DNA from: Leptothermofonsia sp049200465
GTDB lineage: Bacteria; Cyanobacteriota; Cyanobacteriia; Leptolyngbyales; Leptolyngbyaceae
Length of the DNA stretch: 64,000 bases
Direction of reading: 5' to 3'
NCBI RefSeq assembly: GCF_049200465.1
Contig: NZ_CP120836.1
Span: 4,216,001 to 4,280,000 of the forward strand
Shown piece after piece: positions 1-8,296 of the stretch; the first letter of the stretch is position 1; every line of letters begins with the position of its first letter. A model generated the notes under the pieces. It saw nothing but the letters and a program-made list of their open reading frames with translations, was not told where the DNA came from and ran no database searches. A program made the translations under genes and the position numbers.

Positions 1-535
1 TTGGTTCTGATGCAGTTGCTCCATTCAATTGGGGCAATTCCTCAAGCCCAGGGGGCGATTTTACCCGACTACGATGGGATGAATGGGATCTGGACTGAAT
101 GATGGGTTTAGAAACAGGCCGGGACTCTAGCGGTAGAGGTGGAATGGGGGCGGAACGAAATGCCACATCGGCAGCGGCTTCTTCAAAGGAAGTGGGTACG
201 GACGTGGTCGGTGGAAATTCCTGATGCTTAGGCAAGTTTGAGGAAAAATCAGCATCAGAGGCTGGGCTGGGGGGTGAAAAAGGAAGGAGAGGAGAGTGAT
301 CGCCCACACCAATGCCCAGCATGGCCAACACCCGTAGTTTTGCCTGATCTTCAGCCTGTTCAATGGTTGCGGCGGCGGCCATACTCGTTACCAACGCTAC
401 CCCACCCAGTTGAACAAGCGCACGCACTACAAAGCGATCGCCATGAACCTGCACAAGTTCTGAAATCAGGCTGCTAGTTGGATAGCGGGTTTGTAATTGC
501 GTTAATAACGAGTGAAAGTTAACAGATTCAGACAT
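1..535 (-). CDS. Conserved cyanobacterial hypothetical protein, N-terminal part (runs off left edge)
   Basis: The reading frame opens with ATG at 535-533 and stays open for 178 codons to the window edge, so the C-terminus is missing. Residues 1-70 are a compact alpha/beta-looking domain starting MSESVNFHSLLTQLQ, with a VVRALVQLGGVALVTSMAAA stretch and an AEDQAKLRVLAMLGIG stretch. After about residue 80 the chain becomes Pro/Ser-rich and looks disordered. I have the impression that this N-terminal layout recurs in cyanobacterial hypotheticals, but I cannot assign a function. The frame contains a HIP1 octamer and no stop codon. The start codon faces a 450-bp AT-rich spacer shared with phoU, so the two genes are divergent. 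Confidence 0.7.
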   Translation of the reverse strand, partial: MSESVNFHSLLTQLQTRYPTSSLISELVQVHGDRFVVRALVQLGGVALVTSMAAAATIEQAEDQAKLRVLAMLGIGVGDHSPLLPFSPPSPASDADFSSNLPKHQEFPPTTSVPTSFEEAAADVAFRSAPIPPLPLESRPVSKPIIQSRSHSSHRSRVKSPPGLEELPQLNGATASEP

Positions 536-984
536 AATTTATACAAACAGTTGATAGGGATTAAGACATCTCTCAATGTCATGAGTGTACCGATAGTAGT
601 TTCCAAATCAACAAAGAATAGTGATTCAACAAAAATTGAACAACCAAAAGCCAGAATTCGGACAAGATTATTGAGGCTAGTTCCCTATTCCTGATAGCTA
701 AATTAGTATGAGAGTACGCAACTGAGAACTTTAAGGATTCAAGAGAAATTAAAATCACTTGACCAACTTCCTTAGATAAATATTAGAACTGCTTTTTGTC
801 ATTAAAGTTACAGTGCAATCTTGAAGCCGATGGGTTTAACTCTAACTTTCAAGTACCCATAATTTAGATTTAATCAATTGTTTCCGAAAATGTTTCCATT
901 GTCTAGGAGTTGGTAGCTATACTTGGGATAACTTGAATGCTAATCTGCTGCAGTTCAGAAAGTTAAAAACTTTAACATCTAACT
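536..984. other. AT-rich intergenic spacer between divergent genes
   Basis: This gap separates the partial hypothetical gene from phoU and must hold both promoters. I see no convincing -35/-10 pair, no Pho-box-like direct repeats, no RNA gene and no mobile element in it. A weak frame at 512-694 overlaps the start of the left gene and is not credible. Confidence 0.5.
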
Positions 985-1656
985 TTGGTAACCACTTCAT
1001 TGAACACTCCACGATCCACCACCCGCACTCATTTTGAGCGTCAACTTAAGCGTATCCAGCAAGATGTTCTACGTATGGGCGCTCTGGTAGAGAATTCGTT
1101 CTTTCTAGCCCGTCGGTCGCTATTTGAGCGGGATCTGGAAGCACCTAGTCAGATTGCAATTCAGGACAAGCAGATTGACCACTTTTATCGCCAGATTGAA
1201 CAAGATTGTGTCAGTCTAATTGCTCTACAAGCCCCTGTTGCTCAGGATCTACGCCTGCTGAGTGCCATTATGCAGCTGGTACGCGATCTGGAACGAATTG
1301 GTGACTATGCTGAAGACCTGGGGGAAATTGCTGTGCGTCTGTTTCCCTACCCCGTTCCGCCTTACATGGGGCAAATGCAGATGATGTGCGATCGCTGTCG
1401 AGCGATGCTGGCTATGAGCTTGGCCGCCCTATCGGATATGGATGCAGAATCAGGACTGGCAGTTAAGATTCGAGACGATGCGGTTGATTTGGACTACGAA
1501 ACCCTGTATAACGAATTGGCACAACAGCGAGATTTTCCAGGTGTAGTCGAACCCATTGTGCTCATGGTTCTCATCATTCGCCATCTGGAGCGGATGGCAG
1601 ACCATGCCACCAATATTGGCAAACGAGTCGCCTACATCGTGACCGGGCAACGGTAA
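985..1656 (+). CDS. phoU: Phosphate signalling complex protein PhoU
   Basis: The 223-aa product has the length and two-fold internal symmetry of PhoU. Each half is a three-helix bundle with a metal-binding signature: RDLERIGDYAED at residues 100-111 and the matching HLERMADHATNIG near 200-212. PhoU is a cytoplasmic negative regulator that links the Pst phosphate ABC transporter to the PhoR/PhoB-type (SphS/SphR in cyanobacteria) two-component system. The frame begins with TTG at 985 (MVTTSLN), and no better start is visible. No pst or sph genes lie beside it in this window, so it is a solitary copy. It converges with hflX. The 15-bp unit just after its stop codon is repeated in tandem, and the second copy carries the hflX stop codon. 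Confidence 0.93.
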   Translation: MVTTSLNTPRSTTRTHFERQLKRIQQDVLRMGALVENSFFLARRSLFERDLEAPSQIAIQDKQIDHFYRQIEQDCVSLIALQAPVAQDLRLLSAIMQLVRDLERIGDYAEDLGEIAVRLFPYPVPPYMGQMQMMCDRCRAMLAMSLAALSDMDAESGLAVKIRDDAVDLDYETLYNELAQQRDFPGVVEPIVLMVLIIRHLERMADHATNIGKRVAYIVTGQR

Positions 1657-1661
1657 GCGGT

Positions 1662-1691
1662 TTAAGAAGATATCGCTTAAGAAGATATCGC
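1662..1691. repeat. 15-bp perfect tandem duplication at the phoU/hflX junction
   Basis: TTAAGAAGATATCGC occurs at 1662-1676 and again at 1677-1691 with no spacer. The second copy supplies the hflX stop codon (TTA at 1677-1679 on this strand) and its last residues. It belongs to a set of short tandem duplications seen through the window. Confidence 0.9.
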
Positions 1692-3401
1692 GTAATGGAC
1701 AAGATGCCCCAGGCGGAGTCGGAGAGTTTCTAACCCCAGGCGATCACTCGCTGAAATAAACACTGCCTGCGGATACTCTTCCTGGGCATGGGTCAGGCGC
1801 GTGCCATTCACCTGGTCGATTTTGTTGAAGGCGAGCAAGATTGGGCCAGGGGCGATCGGCATCTGCGACAAAATCGTCATCACTGACTGAATCTGAGTCT
1901 GCCAGGCAGGATGGGAAAGATCCACCAAATGTAGCAGCGCATCGGCCTCAGTTACCTCCTCTAATGTCGCCCGAAAGGCATCCACCAACGATGGCGGCAG
2001 TTCATGAATAAAACCAACGGTATCTGTCAGCAAAATGGGCCTGGGTGCCTGGGTAACGGCATCTGGAACAACCAGACGGCGAGTGGTTGGGTCCAGAGTG
2101 GCAAATAGCTGGTCTGCGGTATAAACGTCTGCGTTGGTCAGTACGTTGAGCAGGGTAGACTTGCCTGCATTGGTATAGCCCACCACCGCTACCGAAGGAA
2201 CTTCTTGATGCTGCCGTCGTTGGCGCAGGCGATTGCGGTGTGCCTGTAACTGGTTCACTTCCTGCTGCAAGCGGGAGATACGACGCTGAATGGCCCGACG
2301 CTCAGTTTCCAGTTTGGTTTCTCCAGGTCCTCTGGTTCCAATTCCACCGCCCAGGCGGGACATGGCCTGTCCTCTTCCTGCCAGACGCGGCAGCATGTAC
2401 TCCAGTTGGGCCAGTTCTACCTGCAACTTCCCGGCTCCAGAGCGGGCTCGCTGGGCAAAGATGTCCAGAATGACCTCCGTTCGATCCACAACCCGCACTC
2501 CAATCTGGGTTTCCAGGTTCCGAATTTGAGCGGGAGAAAGATCCCGATCAAACACCACCAGATTGGCACCAATGGTTTGGGCAGTGAGGGCAATTTCCTG
2601 CACCTTTCCTTCGCCCACAACTGTTTGGGGATGGGGATGGGGTCGCCGCTGCTTCAGAGTTTGTAAAACTTCGCCGCCTGCCGTCTCAACCAGCCGTGCC
2701 AGCTCTGCTAGCCCATTTTGAAATTGTTGGGGCGTGTCGCGATCGGTCATTAATCCCACAAGCAGAACTTGATCATGATCTCGGTCAACCTGGCGGGCAA
2801 TATACTCCCGCCGAAATTCCTCTTCCAGCCCCTCCACCAGGCGGAGGAAATCATGGTTTGCCAGGATATCCAGACTCAAAGGTGGTGAAACAGTCCATGC
2901 CGTTTCTGGATGGGGCAACAGGTGCGCCAGGTAGGTTTCCTTGACATAGCCAGTCGCTCCTCCACCTCGCCGCTCAAAGCCCCCGCCCGTAAGCGTGAGC
3001 GACACCAGCGCATCCAACCGTTGGATTGCCATCGCCGTCAAAATCGATTCAGTAGGAGGCTCATGCTTTAACTGGGTAGAGATGCATCGAATACCAGAAA
3101 GCCGCTCTGCCCCATAACGAGGTAGTTCTAGAGGGGGAATTTGAGTCTGGCGCGGTGTCCCAACGCCTACCCGAATGACCTGCCCTCGACGGTTGATATA
3201 GGCGCAAACAGGTTGGCTCAACTCAGTACTGATGGCAGCAAGCCGCTGGGCAAACTCAGGTGTTGTGAGGCGATCGCCCGGCAACCGCTGATGGTAAAGC
3301 CGCTGCAATTGCTTGAGTTGGCTAGTCTTTAACCCTTGAAGGTTTCCGTAAACAGTCTCGATAAGCGAAATTACTCCAAATCGACATAAGTAGGTAGTCA
3401 C
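1677..3401 (-). CDS. hflX: GTPase HflX
   Basis: HflX is a ribosome-binding GTPase that splits or rescues stalled 70S ribosomes. Counting residues from an upstream GTG at 3434, the HflX signature GGGIGTRGPGETKLETERR lies at 362-380, G1 GYTNAGKS at 419-426, G3 DTVGF at 471-475 and G4 NKID at 537-540. The N-terminal 210 residues form the extended domain found in cyanobacterial HflX. The start is uncertain: recognisable family sequence begins around ETVYGNLQGLK (about 3350), whereas the only nearby start codons, GTG at 3401 and GTG at 3434, lie inside a type-A repeat element (3387-3503). I chose 3401. The first codons may therefore be supplied by the repeat. The gene converges with phoU. Confidence 0.92.
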   Translation of the reverse strand: MTTYLCRFGVISLIETVYGNLQGLKTSQLKQLQRLYHQRLPGDRLTTPEFAQRLAAISTELSQPVCAYINRRGQVIRVGVGTPRQTQIPPLELPRYGAERLSGIRCISTQLKHEPPTESILTAMAIQRLDALVSLTLTGGGFERRGGGATGYVKETYLAHLLPHPETAWTVSPPLSLDILANHDFLRLVEGLEEEFRREYIARQVDRDHDQVLLVGLMTDRDTPQQFQNGLAELARLVETAGGEVLQTLKQRRPHPHPQTVVGEGKVQEIALTAQTIGANLVVFDRDLSPAQIRNLETQIGVRVVDRTEVILDIFAQRARSGAGKLQVELAQLEYMLPRLAGRGQAMSRLGGGIGTRGPGETKLETERRAIQRRISRLQQEVNQLQAHRNRLRQRRQHQEVPSVAVVGYTNAGKSTLLNVLTNADVYTADQLFATLDPTTRRLVVPDAVTQAPRPILLTDTVGFIHELPPSLVDAFRATLEEVTEADALLHLVDLSHPAWQTQIQSVMTILSQMPIAPGPILLAFNKIDQVNGTRLTHAQEEYPQAVFISASDRLGLETLRLRLGHLVHYAISS

Positions 3402-3503
3402 AATTAATTGTAAAGGGGGGAGTGGAGGCTGCACCCCCAGGCAAGGGGTAAAATCCCCTCCACCCCCAAAATTATTCTTAATTTAATTGTGCCTAGCTAC
3501 TTA
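3387..3503. repeat. Type-A non-autonomous repeat element, copy A1
   Basis: This 117-bp element has terminal inverted repeats (left TAAGTAGGTAGTCACAATTA, right end inverted TAAGTAGCTAGGCACAATTA) around a GC-rich core of two hairpins. It overlaps the start of hflX. Five other loci in the window share these ends (7888-8010, 10627-10726 left end only, 50690-50765 truncated, 56918-57047, 60769-60885). Confidence 0.85.
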
Positions 3504-3529
3504 CCTTATTTTAATTGAGAGCAAAGGAG

Positions 3530-3662
3530 GAGGGATGAGTAGGAGGGTGAAGGGGTTCTGGTTCTGATGAAGGCAACAGGCGGTTCTCCTGACTCCTGGC
3601 TCCTAACTCCCGATTCCTGCCTTCTGGCTCCTCGGCTCCTGCCTACTCCCCCGTCCCCTCAA
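3530..3662. repeat. Low-complexity CTCCTGGCTCC-type spacer
   Basis: This pyrimidine-rich, imperfectly iterated stretch (variants of GACTCCTGGCTCCTAACTCC) lies upstream of the secreted-protein gene. Similar purine- or pyrimidine-rich degenerate runs recur at 5990-6130, 15436-15500, 31140-31390, 32930-32990 and 45220-45262. All are non-coding and occur only between genes. Confidence 0.7.
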
Positions 3663-3709
3663 TGCAGTATTCTGAGTAATCAAGAAACTGTCCCCTCACC
3701 TCACAAGCT

Positions 3710-4141
3710 ATGAAGTTTCGAGCGCTCACGATTGTCGTTGCGGCAAGTGTCCTCTGGTTGCTGACCGCCTGGGTCACCCCTCCTGCTTTTGCCCTCACTC
3801 AGGTCAGGTTGTTTGATCTGTCCTACCATGAATGCCCGCCAGAACTGGCAGAAGGTGCAGTTGACAGCGGAACTCCCATGGCTGCCAATTGCTTCATTGT
3901 GACGGGTAAGGCAGAAAACAAATCGGGCAAGCCCGTCATCAACGCGGATATTTTTGGGCGAATTTACGATGCCAACAATGACTCGGTGATGCAAAACCGG
4001 ACACGTTTAGGTGCGATCGAAGAAGTTCCACCGGGCATTAGCGATTTTGAATTGAGAATTTCAGTTCCAGCAAATCAACCCACTCCCCTCAAGCTAGAAC
4101 AGTTTAAGGCAGCCGGATTCGCTGGCGTTGTTCGTCGATAA
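3710..4141 (+). CDS. Secreted conserved cyanobacterial protein of unknown function
   Basis: The 143-aa product starts with a clear Sec signal peptide: MKFR, a hydrophobic core over residues 6-22, and an AFA cleavage site before residue 29. The mature part, about 115 residues, has two cysteines (in HECPPEL and ANCFIV) that could form a disulfide. Segments such as VTGKAENKSGKPVINADIFG and RLGAIEEVPPGISDFELRI look like a beta-sandwich. This resembles FxLYD-type domains in layout, but I do not recognise the family. It is probably periplasmic or lumenal. It ends in front of a strong hairpin shared with the convergent YggT gene. Confidence 0.75.
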   Translation: MKFRALTIVVAASVLWLLTAWVTPPAFALTQVRLFDLSYHECPPELAEGAVDSGTPMAANCFIVTGKAENKSGKPVINADIFGRIYDANNDSVMQNRTRLGAIEEVPPGISDFELRISVPANQPTPLKLEQFKAAGFAGVVRR

Positions 4142-4166
4142 TCCACCCATTTATGAAGATCCATAA

Positions 4167-4212
4167 AGCATGATACCTCGCTACTGACCTGAGAGCAGCG
4201 AGGTATCATGCT
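4167..4212. terminator. Hairpin between convergent genes
   Basis: AGCATGATACCTCGCT (4167-4182) is followed 14 bases later by its perfect reverse complement (4197-4212), giving a 16-bp stem. It lies 25 bp after the secreted-protein stop and 54 bp after the YggT stop. It is flanked by A-rich sequence on the right, which reads as a U-run when transcribed from neither gene exactly, so it is probably a bidirectional terminator or mRNA end structure. Confidence 0.7.
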
Positions 4213-4266
4213 ACAAAAACAAATTAAAAAGAAAACAGAAACCGACTGAAGTTCCTGTAAGAATCA

Positions 4267-4548
4267 CTAAGCGACGGCATAGGCCAGACGTGTAATCATT
4301 TGCCCCAAAACTTGTAACAACATCAAAGCCAGGATTGGGGAAAAGTCCAAACCACCGAGAGGAGGAATGAAGGAGCGGAAGATATTGAGGTAAGGGTCGG
4401 TCAGCTGGCTCAGGAAAGAAAATGGAGGGTCAAACCAGTTGATGTTTGGGAACCAGCTCAGCAAAATCCGAATTACCAGAAGAATGGTGTAAATACTAAT
4501 GAAAGTTACGAGCGTTTGAACGATTAAATAGACTGGAGAAGAAATCAT
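4267..4548 (-). CDS. YggT family integral membrane protein
   Basis: The 93-aa protein has two hydrophobic segments (about residues 4-28 and 68-90) around a conserved middle, LLSWFPNINWFDPPFSFLSQ and LTDPYLNIFRSFIPPLGGLD, which is the YggT/YlmG signature. In chloroplasts and cyanobacteria, YlmG proteins affect nucleoid or thylakoid organisation and photosystem or cytochrome assembly, so a membrane-organising role is likely. The start is ATG at 4548. A second small membrane-associated gene lies upstream on the same strand, 188 bp away with a low-complexity stretch between them, so co-transcription is possible but not shown. Confidence 0.88.
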   Translation of the reverse strand: MISSPVYLIVQTLVTFISIYTILLVIRILLSWFPNINWFDPPFSFLSQLTDPYLNIFRSFIPPLGGLDFSPILALMLLQVLGQMITRLAYAVA

Positions 4549-4736
4549 GTGTGGTTACATCCTCTCAGGTCGAAGGTTTTTGATACTTAAACTTAGTCTA
4601 GCGGAATCTCACCAAGTCTTCAGCTTGATCAAGTAGAATTTATCATCCCTCGCAAGGGGTGATACAAATCTCAACCTGGCTTCCTATTCCTGTACCCACC
4701 CCCATTCCCTCCCCATCCCCACTCCCTAATTTTTAG

Positions 4737-5090
4737 CTAGGCTTCTTTAGAAGCAGACGGCTCACTACTTTTGCTGGACGTTCCGTTAACCCCCCCCAGT
4801 TTTTGACGCACATCATCGATCGCATCATTCAATTGGGCAATCTTATCTTCCAGGCTGCGCCGCGCCGCCTCAATATCTACCTGTTGAGCATCCTGGGGCT
4901 TCAATGAACGCTTCTTTGCTTTACCCCCCTTGTCATCCGGCTGGTCTGAATTCAGAAGCGGTGCTTCCTCGGATGAAACCAGTTCTTTCAATTTACCGGA
5001 CGCCACTAATGCGCCCAGCACTCCTCCCACAATGCCACCCACAAGGGTGCCTAATAAAAAACCACCGGCAAATTCATCTTGCTGACTCAT
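4737..5090 (-). CDS. Small membrane protein with glycine zipper and coiled coil
   Basis: The 117-aa product opens with MSQQDEFAGGFLLGTLVGG, a Gly-zipper transmembrane helix over residues 8-30 of the YtxH-like kind. A charged linker (KKRSLKPQ) follows, then a short amphipathic coiled coil around residues 73-97 (IEAARRSLEDKIAQLNDAID) and a Ser/Thr-rich tail. It looks like one of the small membrane proteins common in cyanobacteria. No enzymatic motif is present. It may be a stress-type or scaffold protein, but that is inference. Confidence 0.7.
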   Translation of the reverse strand: MSQQDEFAGGFLLGTLVGGIVGGVLGALVASGKLKELVSSEEAPLLNSDQPDDKGGKAKKRSLKPQDAQQVDIEAARRSLEDKIAQLNDAIDDVRQKLGGVNGTSSKSSEPSASKEA

Positions 5091-5206
5091 CGCTCAACTA
5101 CCATCTCAGCTGTACAGCGAAAAAACTGATGGTACAGTTCCTATCCCAAGCTTAACGATTGTGGCTCAGACTGCCCACACAGGTATCAAGGCTACAGATT
5201 AGCATC

Positions 5207-5857
5207 TCATGTACCAAAAGTGCGATCGCCCGCATCTCCCAAACCTGGCACAATAAATCCCCGATTATTGAGTCCTTCATCAATCGCGGCGGCATAAACC
5301 GTCAGGCTTGGGTAAGCTACACTCAACTTTTGCAGGGCAGGTGGAGCCGTCACGACGGAAATGATTCGAACCAGAGATGGGTCAATCCCACGCCGGGTGA
5401 GCTCTGTCATGGCTGCCATACTGGTGCCTCCTGTGGCTAGCATAGGCTCCGTAATCAGTACCCGCGTTTGAGGCGCAAAGTTCTCCGGTAGCTTGTTCAG
5501 GTAACAACTGGGTTCCAGCGTCTCCTCATTTCTGACAAAACCGATATGGTAGATCGAGGCCAGTGGCAGGGCAGCATGGGCACCTTCCAGAAGCGCCAGC
5601 CCTGCCCGCAGAATTGGCATCACAACAATGGGAACCTCTGGATCAACGAATGTGGCTGGACAGGGAGCGAGTGGCGTGTCTATCATTACATCCCTCGTGG
5701 GCAGCCAGTCTCGAATTGCCTCGTAGGTTAACCATCGTCCCAGTTCCGTCATAGCGCTACGAAACAACGCTGAGGGAGTAGACGCATCGCGAGCCACACC
5801 CAACCAGTGCTTGATGAGTGGATGGGGCGGAACGTAGACACGCATTTGAAGAGTCAT
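5207..5857 (-). CDS. upp: Uracil phosphoribosyltransferase
   Basis: This enzyme converts uracil and PRPP to UMP in pyrimidine salvage. The 216-aa length is normal. Motifs seen are VVMPILRAGLALLEGA (about 78-93), the PRPP loop VLITEPMLATGGTSMAAM, and the uracil-recognition C-terminus GFIVPGLGDAGDRTFGT. The PRPP loop has Glu where most homologues have Asp (VDPMLATGGS), a conservative change worth noting. The start is ATG at 5857. The gene stands alone, with a long spacer upstream and a small membrane-protein gene downstream on the same strand. Confidence 0.95.
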   Translation of the reverse strand: MTLQMRVYVPPHPLIKHWLGVARDASTPSALFRSAMTELGRWLTYEAIRDWLPTRDVMIDTPLAPCPATFVDPEVPIVVMPILRAGLALLEGAHAALPLASIYHIGFVRNEETLEPSCYLNKLPENFAPQTRVLITEPMLATGGTSMAAMTELTRRGIDPSLVRIISVVTAPPALQKLSVAYPSLTVYAAAIDEGLNNRGFIVPGLGDAGDRTFGT

Positions 5858-6311
5858 AGCTTAAAAAAAGAACTCTGGTCAGAAATTTGCCCTATCATAA
5901 CCCCCTTCCTGTAACTCAGGATGTTCATGCCAGGATGCTTGCCTGCTACCGATTTATTTGGGGAATGCCACCAAGCGCATGCACTGAGGAGCCAGAAGTT
6001 GGGAGTCAGGAGCCAGAAGAACCGCCTGTCACCTGTTGCCTGCTGCCTGTCGCCTTGATCTAGAACTCAAAACTCCTCCACTCTACCCTGTGGCTTGTTG
6101 CCTTCGTCAGAACTCAAAATTCAAACTCCACCGAAGCTGAAACTGCTCTCACTAATTTATTGACAATTAGTCTCAATAAGGTTAGATTGAGTGAAGTGTT
6201 CTCCTCTCTGAAGGATCGGCAGATGGGGTTGGTCGGCGATCGATCAATCCCTTTTTTCTTCACTGCCTAACTCCGATACACTGGGGAGGTACCTGTTGCT
6301 GTCTTTAGTTC
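5858..6311. other. Spacer with low-complexity tract and crtH promoter
   Basis: This 454-bp spacer between divergent upp and crtH holds a degenerate GGAGCCAGAAG/CTGTTGCCTG low-complexity tract (about 5990-6130) and a good sigma70-type promoter for crtH at 6160-6188. I see nothing else in it. Confidence 0.6.
6160..6188 (+). promoter_or_regulatory. Sigma70-type promoter upstream of crtH
   Basis: TTGACA at 6160-6165 and TAGATT at 6183-6188 are separated by exactly 17 bases. Transcription from here would give a leader of about 115 nt before the crtH ATG at 6312. Confidence 0.6.
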
Positions 6312-7889
6312 ATGTCTGTTACATCTGATATCGCCCAGGGGGTATCGAGTCATCGGCTATTGGAGCATCGCTTTGACCCATCTCTCCCTGATCAGAAATG
6401 GGATGCGATCGTCATTGGTTCAGGAATTGGAGGGCTTGTTACTGCAACTCAGTTGGCTGTAAAAGGGGCCCGTGTTCTTGTTTTAGAGCGCTACCTGATT
6501 CCAGGGGGGAGTGCAGGATACTTTGAGCGGCAGGGCTATCGGTTTGACGTTGGGGCCTCCATGATCTTTGGTTTTGGTACGAAGGGAACCACCAATCTAT
6601 TGACCCGTGCTCTGCAAGCCGTTAATGTTGGCTTAGAAACCATCCCTGATCCGGTGCAGATTCATTACCATCTGCCTAATGCGCTAGATTTAAAAGTGCA
6701 CCGGGATTATGAGAAATTTTTGCAGGAACTGACTCACCAATTCCCCCACGAAAAATTAGGAATTCGGCGCTTCTATGACGAGTGCTGGAAAGTATTTAAT
6801 TGCCTCAATGCGATGGAATTGCTGTCCCTGGAAGAACCTCGTTATTTGATGCGGGTCTTTTTTCAGCATCCGTTTGCCTGTTTGGGGTTGGTGAAGTATT
6901 TGCCTCAGAATGTAGGAGATATTGCCCGTCGATACATTAGTGACCCCATTCTCCTGAAATTTATTGATATAGAGTGTTACTGCTGGTCAGTAGTTCCGGC
7001 AGATCTGACGCCAATGATTAATGCAGGCATGGTATTTAGCGATCGCCACTACGGTGGCATCAACTATCCCAAAGGAGGAGTTGGCCGCATTGCCCAAAAA
7101 CTGGTTGAAGGGTTAGAAAAATTTGGTGGGCACATTCAGTACAAAGCCAGAGTGACCCGTATTTTGCAAGAAAATGGGCGGGCAGTAGGTGTTCAACTGG
7201 CGTCGGGTGAAGTTTACCAGGCCAGGCGAATTATCTCCAATGCCACCCGTTGGGACACATTTGAAAAACTCATTCCCCCCGACCAAATGCCCGCTGCCGA
7301 GCGCAGGTGGCAGAAGCGTTATCAGAAATCTCCCAGTTTCTTGAGCTTGCATCTGGGAATCAAAGCAGAAGCCCTGCCGGTGGGTACTGAATGCCATCAC
7401 GTTCTGCTAGAAAACTGGGAGGAGATGGAATCGCCAGAAGGAACCATCTTTGTTTCAATCCCAACTTTACTCGATCCGGACCTGGCTCCTCCTGGCCATC
7501 ATATTATCCATACCTTCACCCCAAGCTGGATAGAAGATTGGCAGGGACTGTCCCCCACGGAGTATCGGAAACATAAGGAAGACGCTGCTGTCCGTCTAAT
7601 TGGGCGTCTGGAACAAATTTTTCCGGGTCTCTCATCCAGTCTAGATTATCAAGAAGTGGGCACTCCTCGAACTCATCGTCGTTTTCTGGGGCGAGATGAT
7701 GGTACCTATGGACCGATCCCGGCACGTAAACTCAGAGGTTTACTGGGAATGCCATTCAATCGCACAGCAGTTCCAGGTCTATACTGTGTTGGGGATAGTA
7801 CATTTCCGGGGCAGGGACTCAATGCCGTAGCATTTTCTGGATTTGCCTGTGCCCATCGAGTGGCAGTTGATCTGGGCTATGTTAAATAG
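6312..7889 (+). CDS. crtH: Prolycopene (carotenoid) isomerase CrtH/CRTISO
   Basis: CrtH converts poly-cis lycopene to all-trans lycopene in the cyanobacterial/plant carotenoid route and is FAD-dependent. The 525-aa chain has the dinucleotide-binding GSGIGG at residues 36-41 in DAIVIGSGIGGLVTATQLA, the PGGSAGYFERQGYRFDVGAS segment typical of CRTISO rather than CrtI, and the C-terminal flavin motif GLYCVGDSTFPGQGLNAVA. The start is ATG at 6312, behind a 17-spaced promoter. Its TAG stop touches the left end of a type-A repeat, and the element exactly fills the gap to the stop codon of the next gene. Confidence 0.95.
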   Translation: MSVTSDIAQGVSSHRLLEHRFDPSLPDQKWDAIVIGSGIGGLVTATQLAVKGARVLVLERYLIPGGSAGYFERQGYRFDVGASMIFGFGTKGTTNLLTRALQAVNVGLETIPDPVQIHYHLPNALDLKVHRDYEKFLQELTHQFPHEKLGIRRFYDECWKVFNCLNAMELLSLEEPRYLMRVFFQHPFACLGLVKYLPQNVGDIARRYISDPILLKFIDIECYCWSVVPADLTPMINAGMVFSDRHYGGINYPKGGVGRIAQKLVEGLEKFGGHIQYKARVTRILQENGRAVGVQLASGEVYQARRIISNATRWDTFEKLIPPDQMPAAERRWQKRYQKSPSFLSLHLGIKAEALPVGTECHHVLLENWEEMESPEGTIFVSIPTLLDPDLAPPGHHIIHTFTPSWIEDWQGLSPTEYRKHKEDAAVRLIGRLEQIFPGLSSSLDYQEVGTPRTHRRFLGRDDGTYGPIPARKLRGLLGMPFNRTAVPGLYCVGDSTFPGQGLNAVAFSGFACAHRVAVDLGYVK

Positions 7890-8010
7890 GTAGCTAGGCG
7901 CAATTCAATTAAGGATAATTTCGGGGCTGGAGGAGGTAAAACCCCCTGCCTTGGGGCGCAGCCCCCATTCCTCCCTTTGCTAATTCTAATTAATGATGAC
8001 TACCTACTTA
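7888..8010. repeat. Type-A repeat element, copy A2, between two stop codons
   Basis: The 123-bp element lies between the crtH TAG (7887-7889) and the TAA of the convergent small gene (8008-8010), and both stop codons fall in its outermost bases. The ends read TAGGTAGCTAGGCGCAATT and, inverted, TAAGTAGGTAGTCATCATTA. The core holds CCCTGCCTTGGGGCGCAGCC. Confidence 0.85.
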
Positions 8011-8211
8011 ATCCACCACTCTGAGCCGTCCTGCCCTCAAGAGCTCAAACACACGGTTAATCAATTCGTGTTCTGCCTGATTGATACTTGTTTGAGACAA
8101 GAGAGCAGACATGAATTGGTGCTGATCCGCACGGCTGATCTTGCCACAAGCCACAATTTTATTAACCATTTCCTCAATATTCGGACGGGGTAGATGAGCC
8201 TGCTTTTTCAT
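8008..8211 (-). CDS. Small helical cyanobacterial protein (67 aa)
   Basis: The protein starts MKKQAHLPRPNIEEMVNKIV and ends LINRVFELLRAGRLRVVD, and is predicted all-helical and soluble. The pattern IVACGKISRADQHQFMSALL then helix resembles the 71-aa product at 15880-16095 (residue spacing G-x-I/L-S...D, then E...I.R), so the two may be distant paralogues. I do not know a function. Two overlapping perfect or near-perfect CRP-type palindromes lie 86-116 bp upstream (8297-8327), suggesting control by a cAMP receptor protein of the SYCRP1 type. The stop codon is supplied by repeat A2. Confidence 0.75.
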   Translation of the reverse strand: MKKQAHLPRPNIEEMVNKIVACGKISRADQHQFMSALLSQTSINQAEHELINRVFELLRAGRLRVVD

Positions 8212-8296
8212 TTTGGAATAGTTTCGATCGTACCTTCAATTCATCTAATTTTCAAATATTTCCATTAAGAATTTAGAGATCTTAGTCATTATTTTC

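Noticed and set aside
512..694. 60-codon frame in the phoU upstream spacer
   Set aside because: It overlaps the start of the divergent gene, has low-information composition and no ribosome site.
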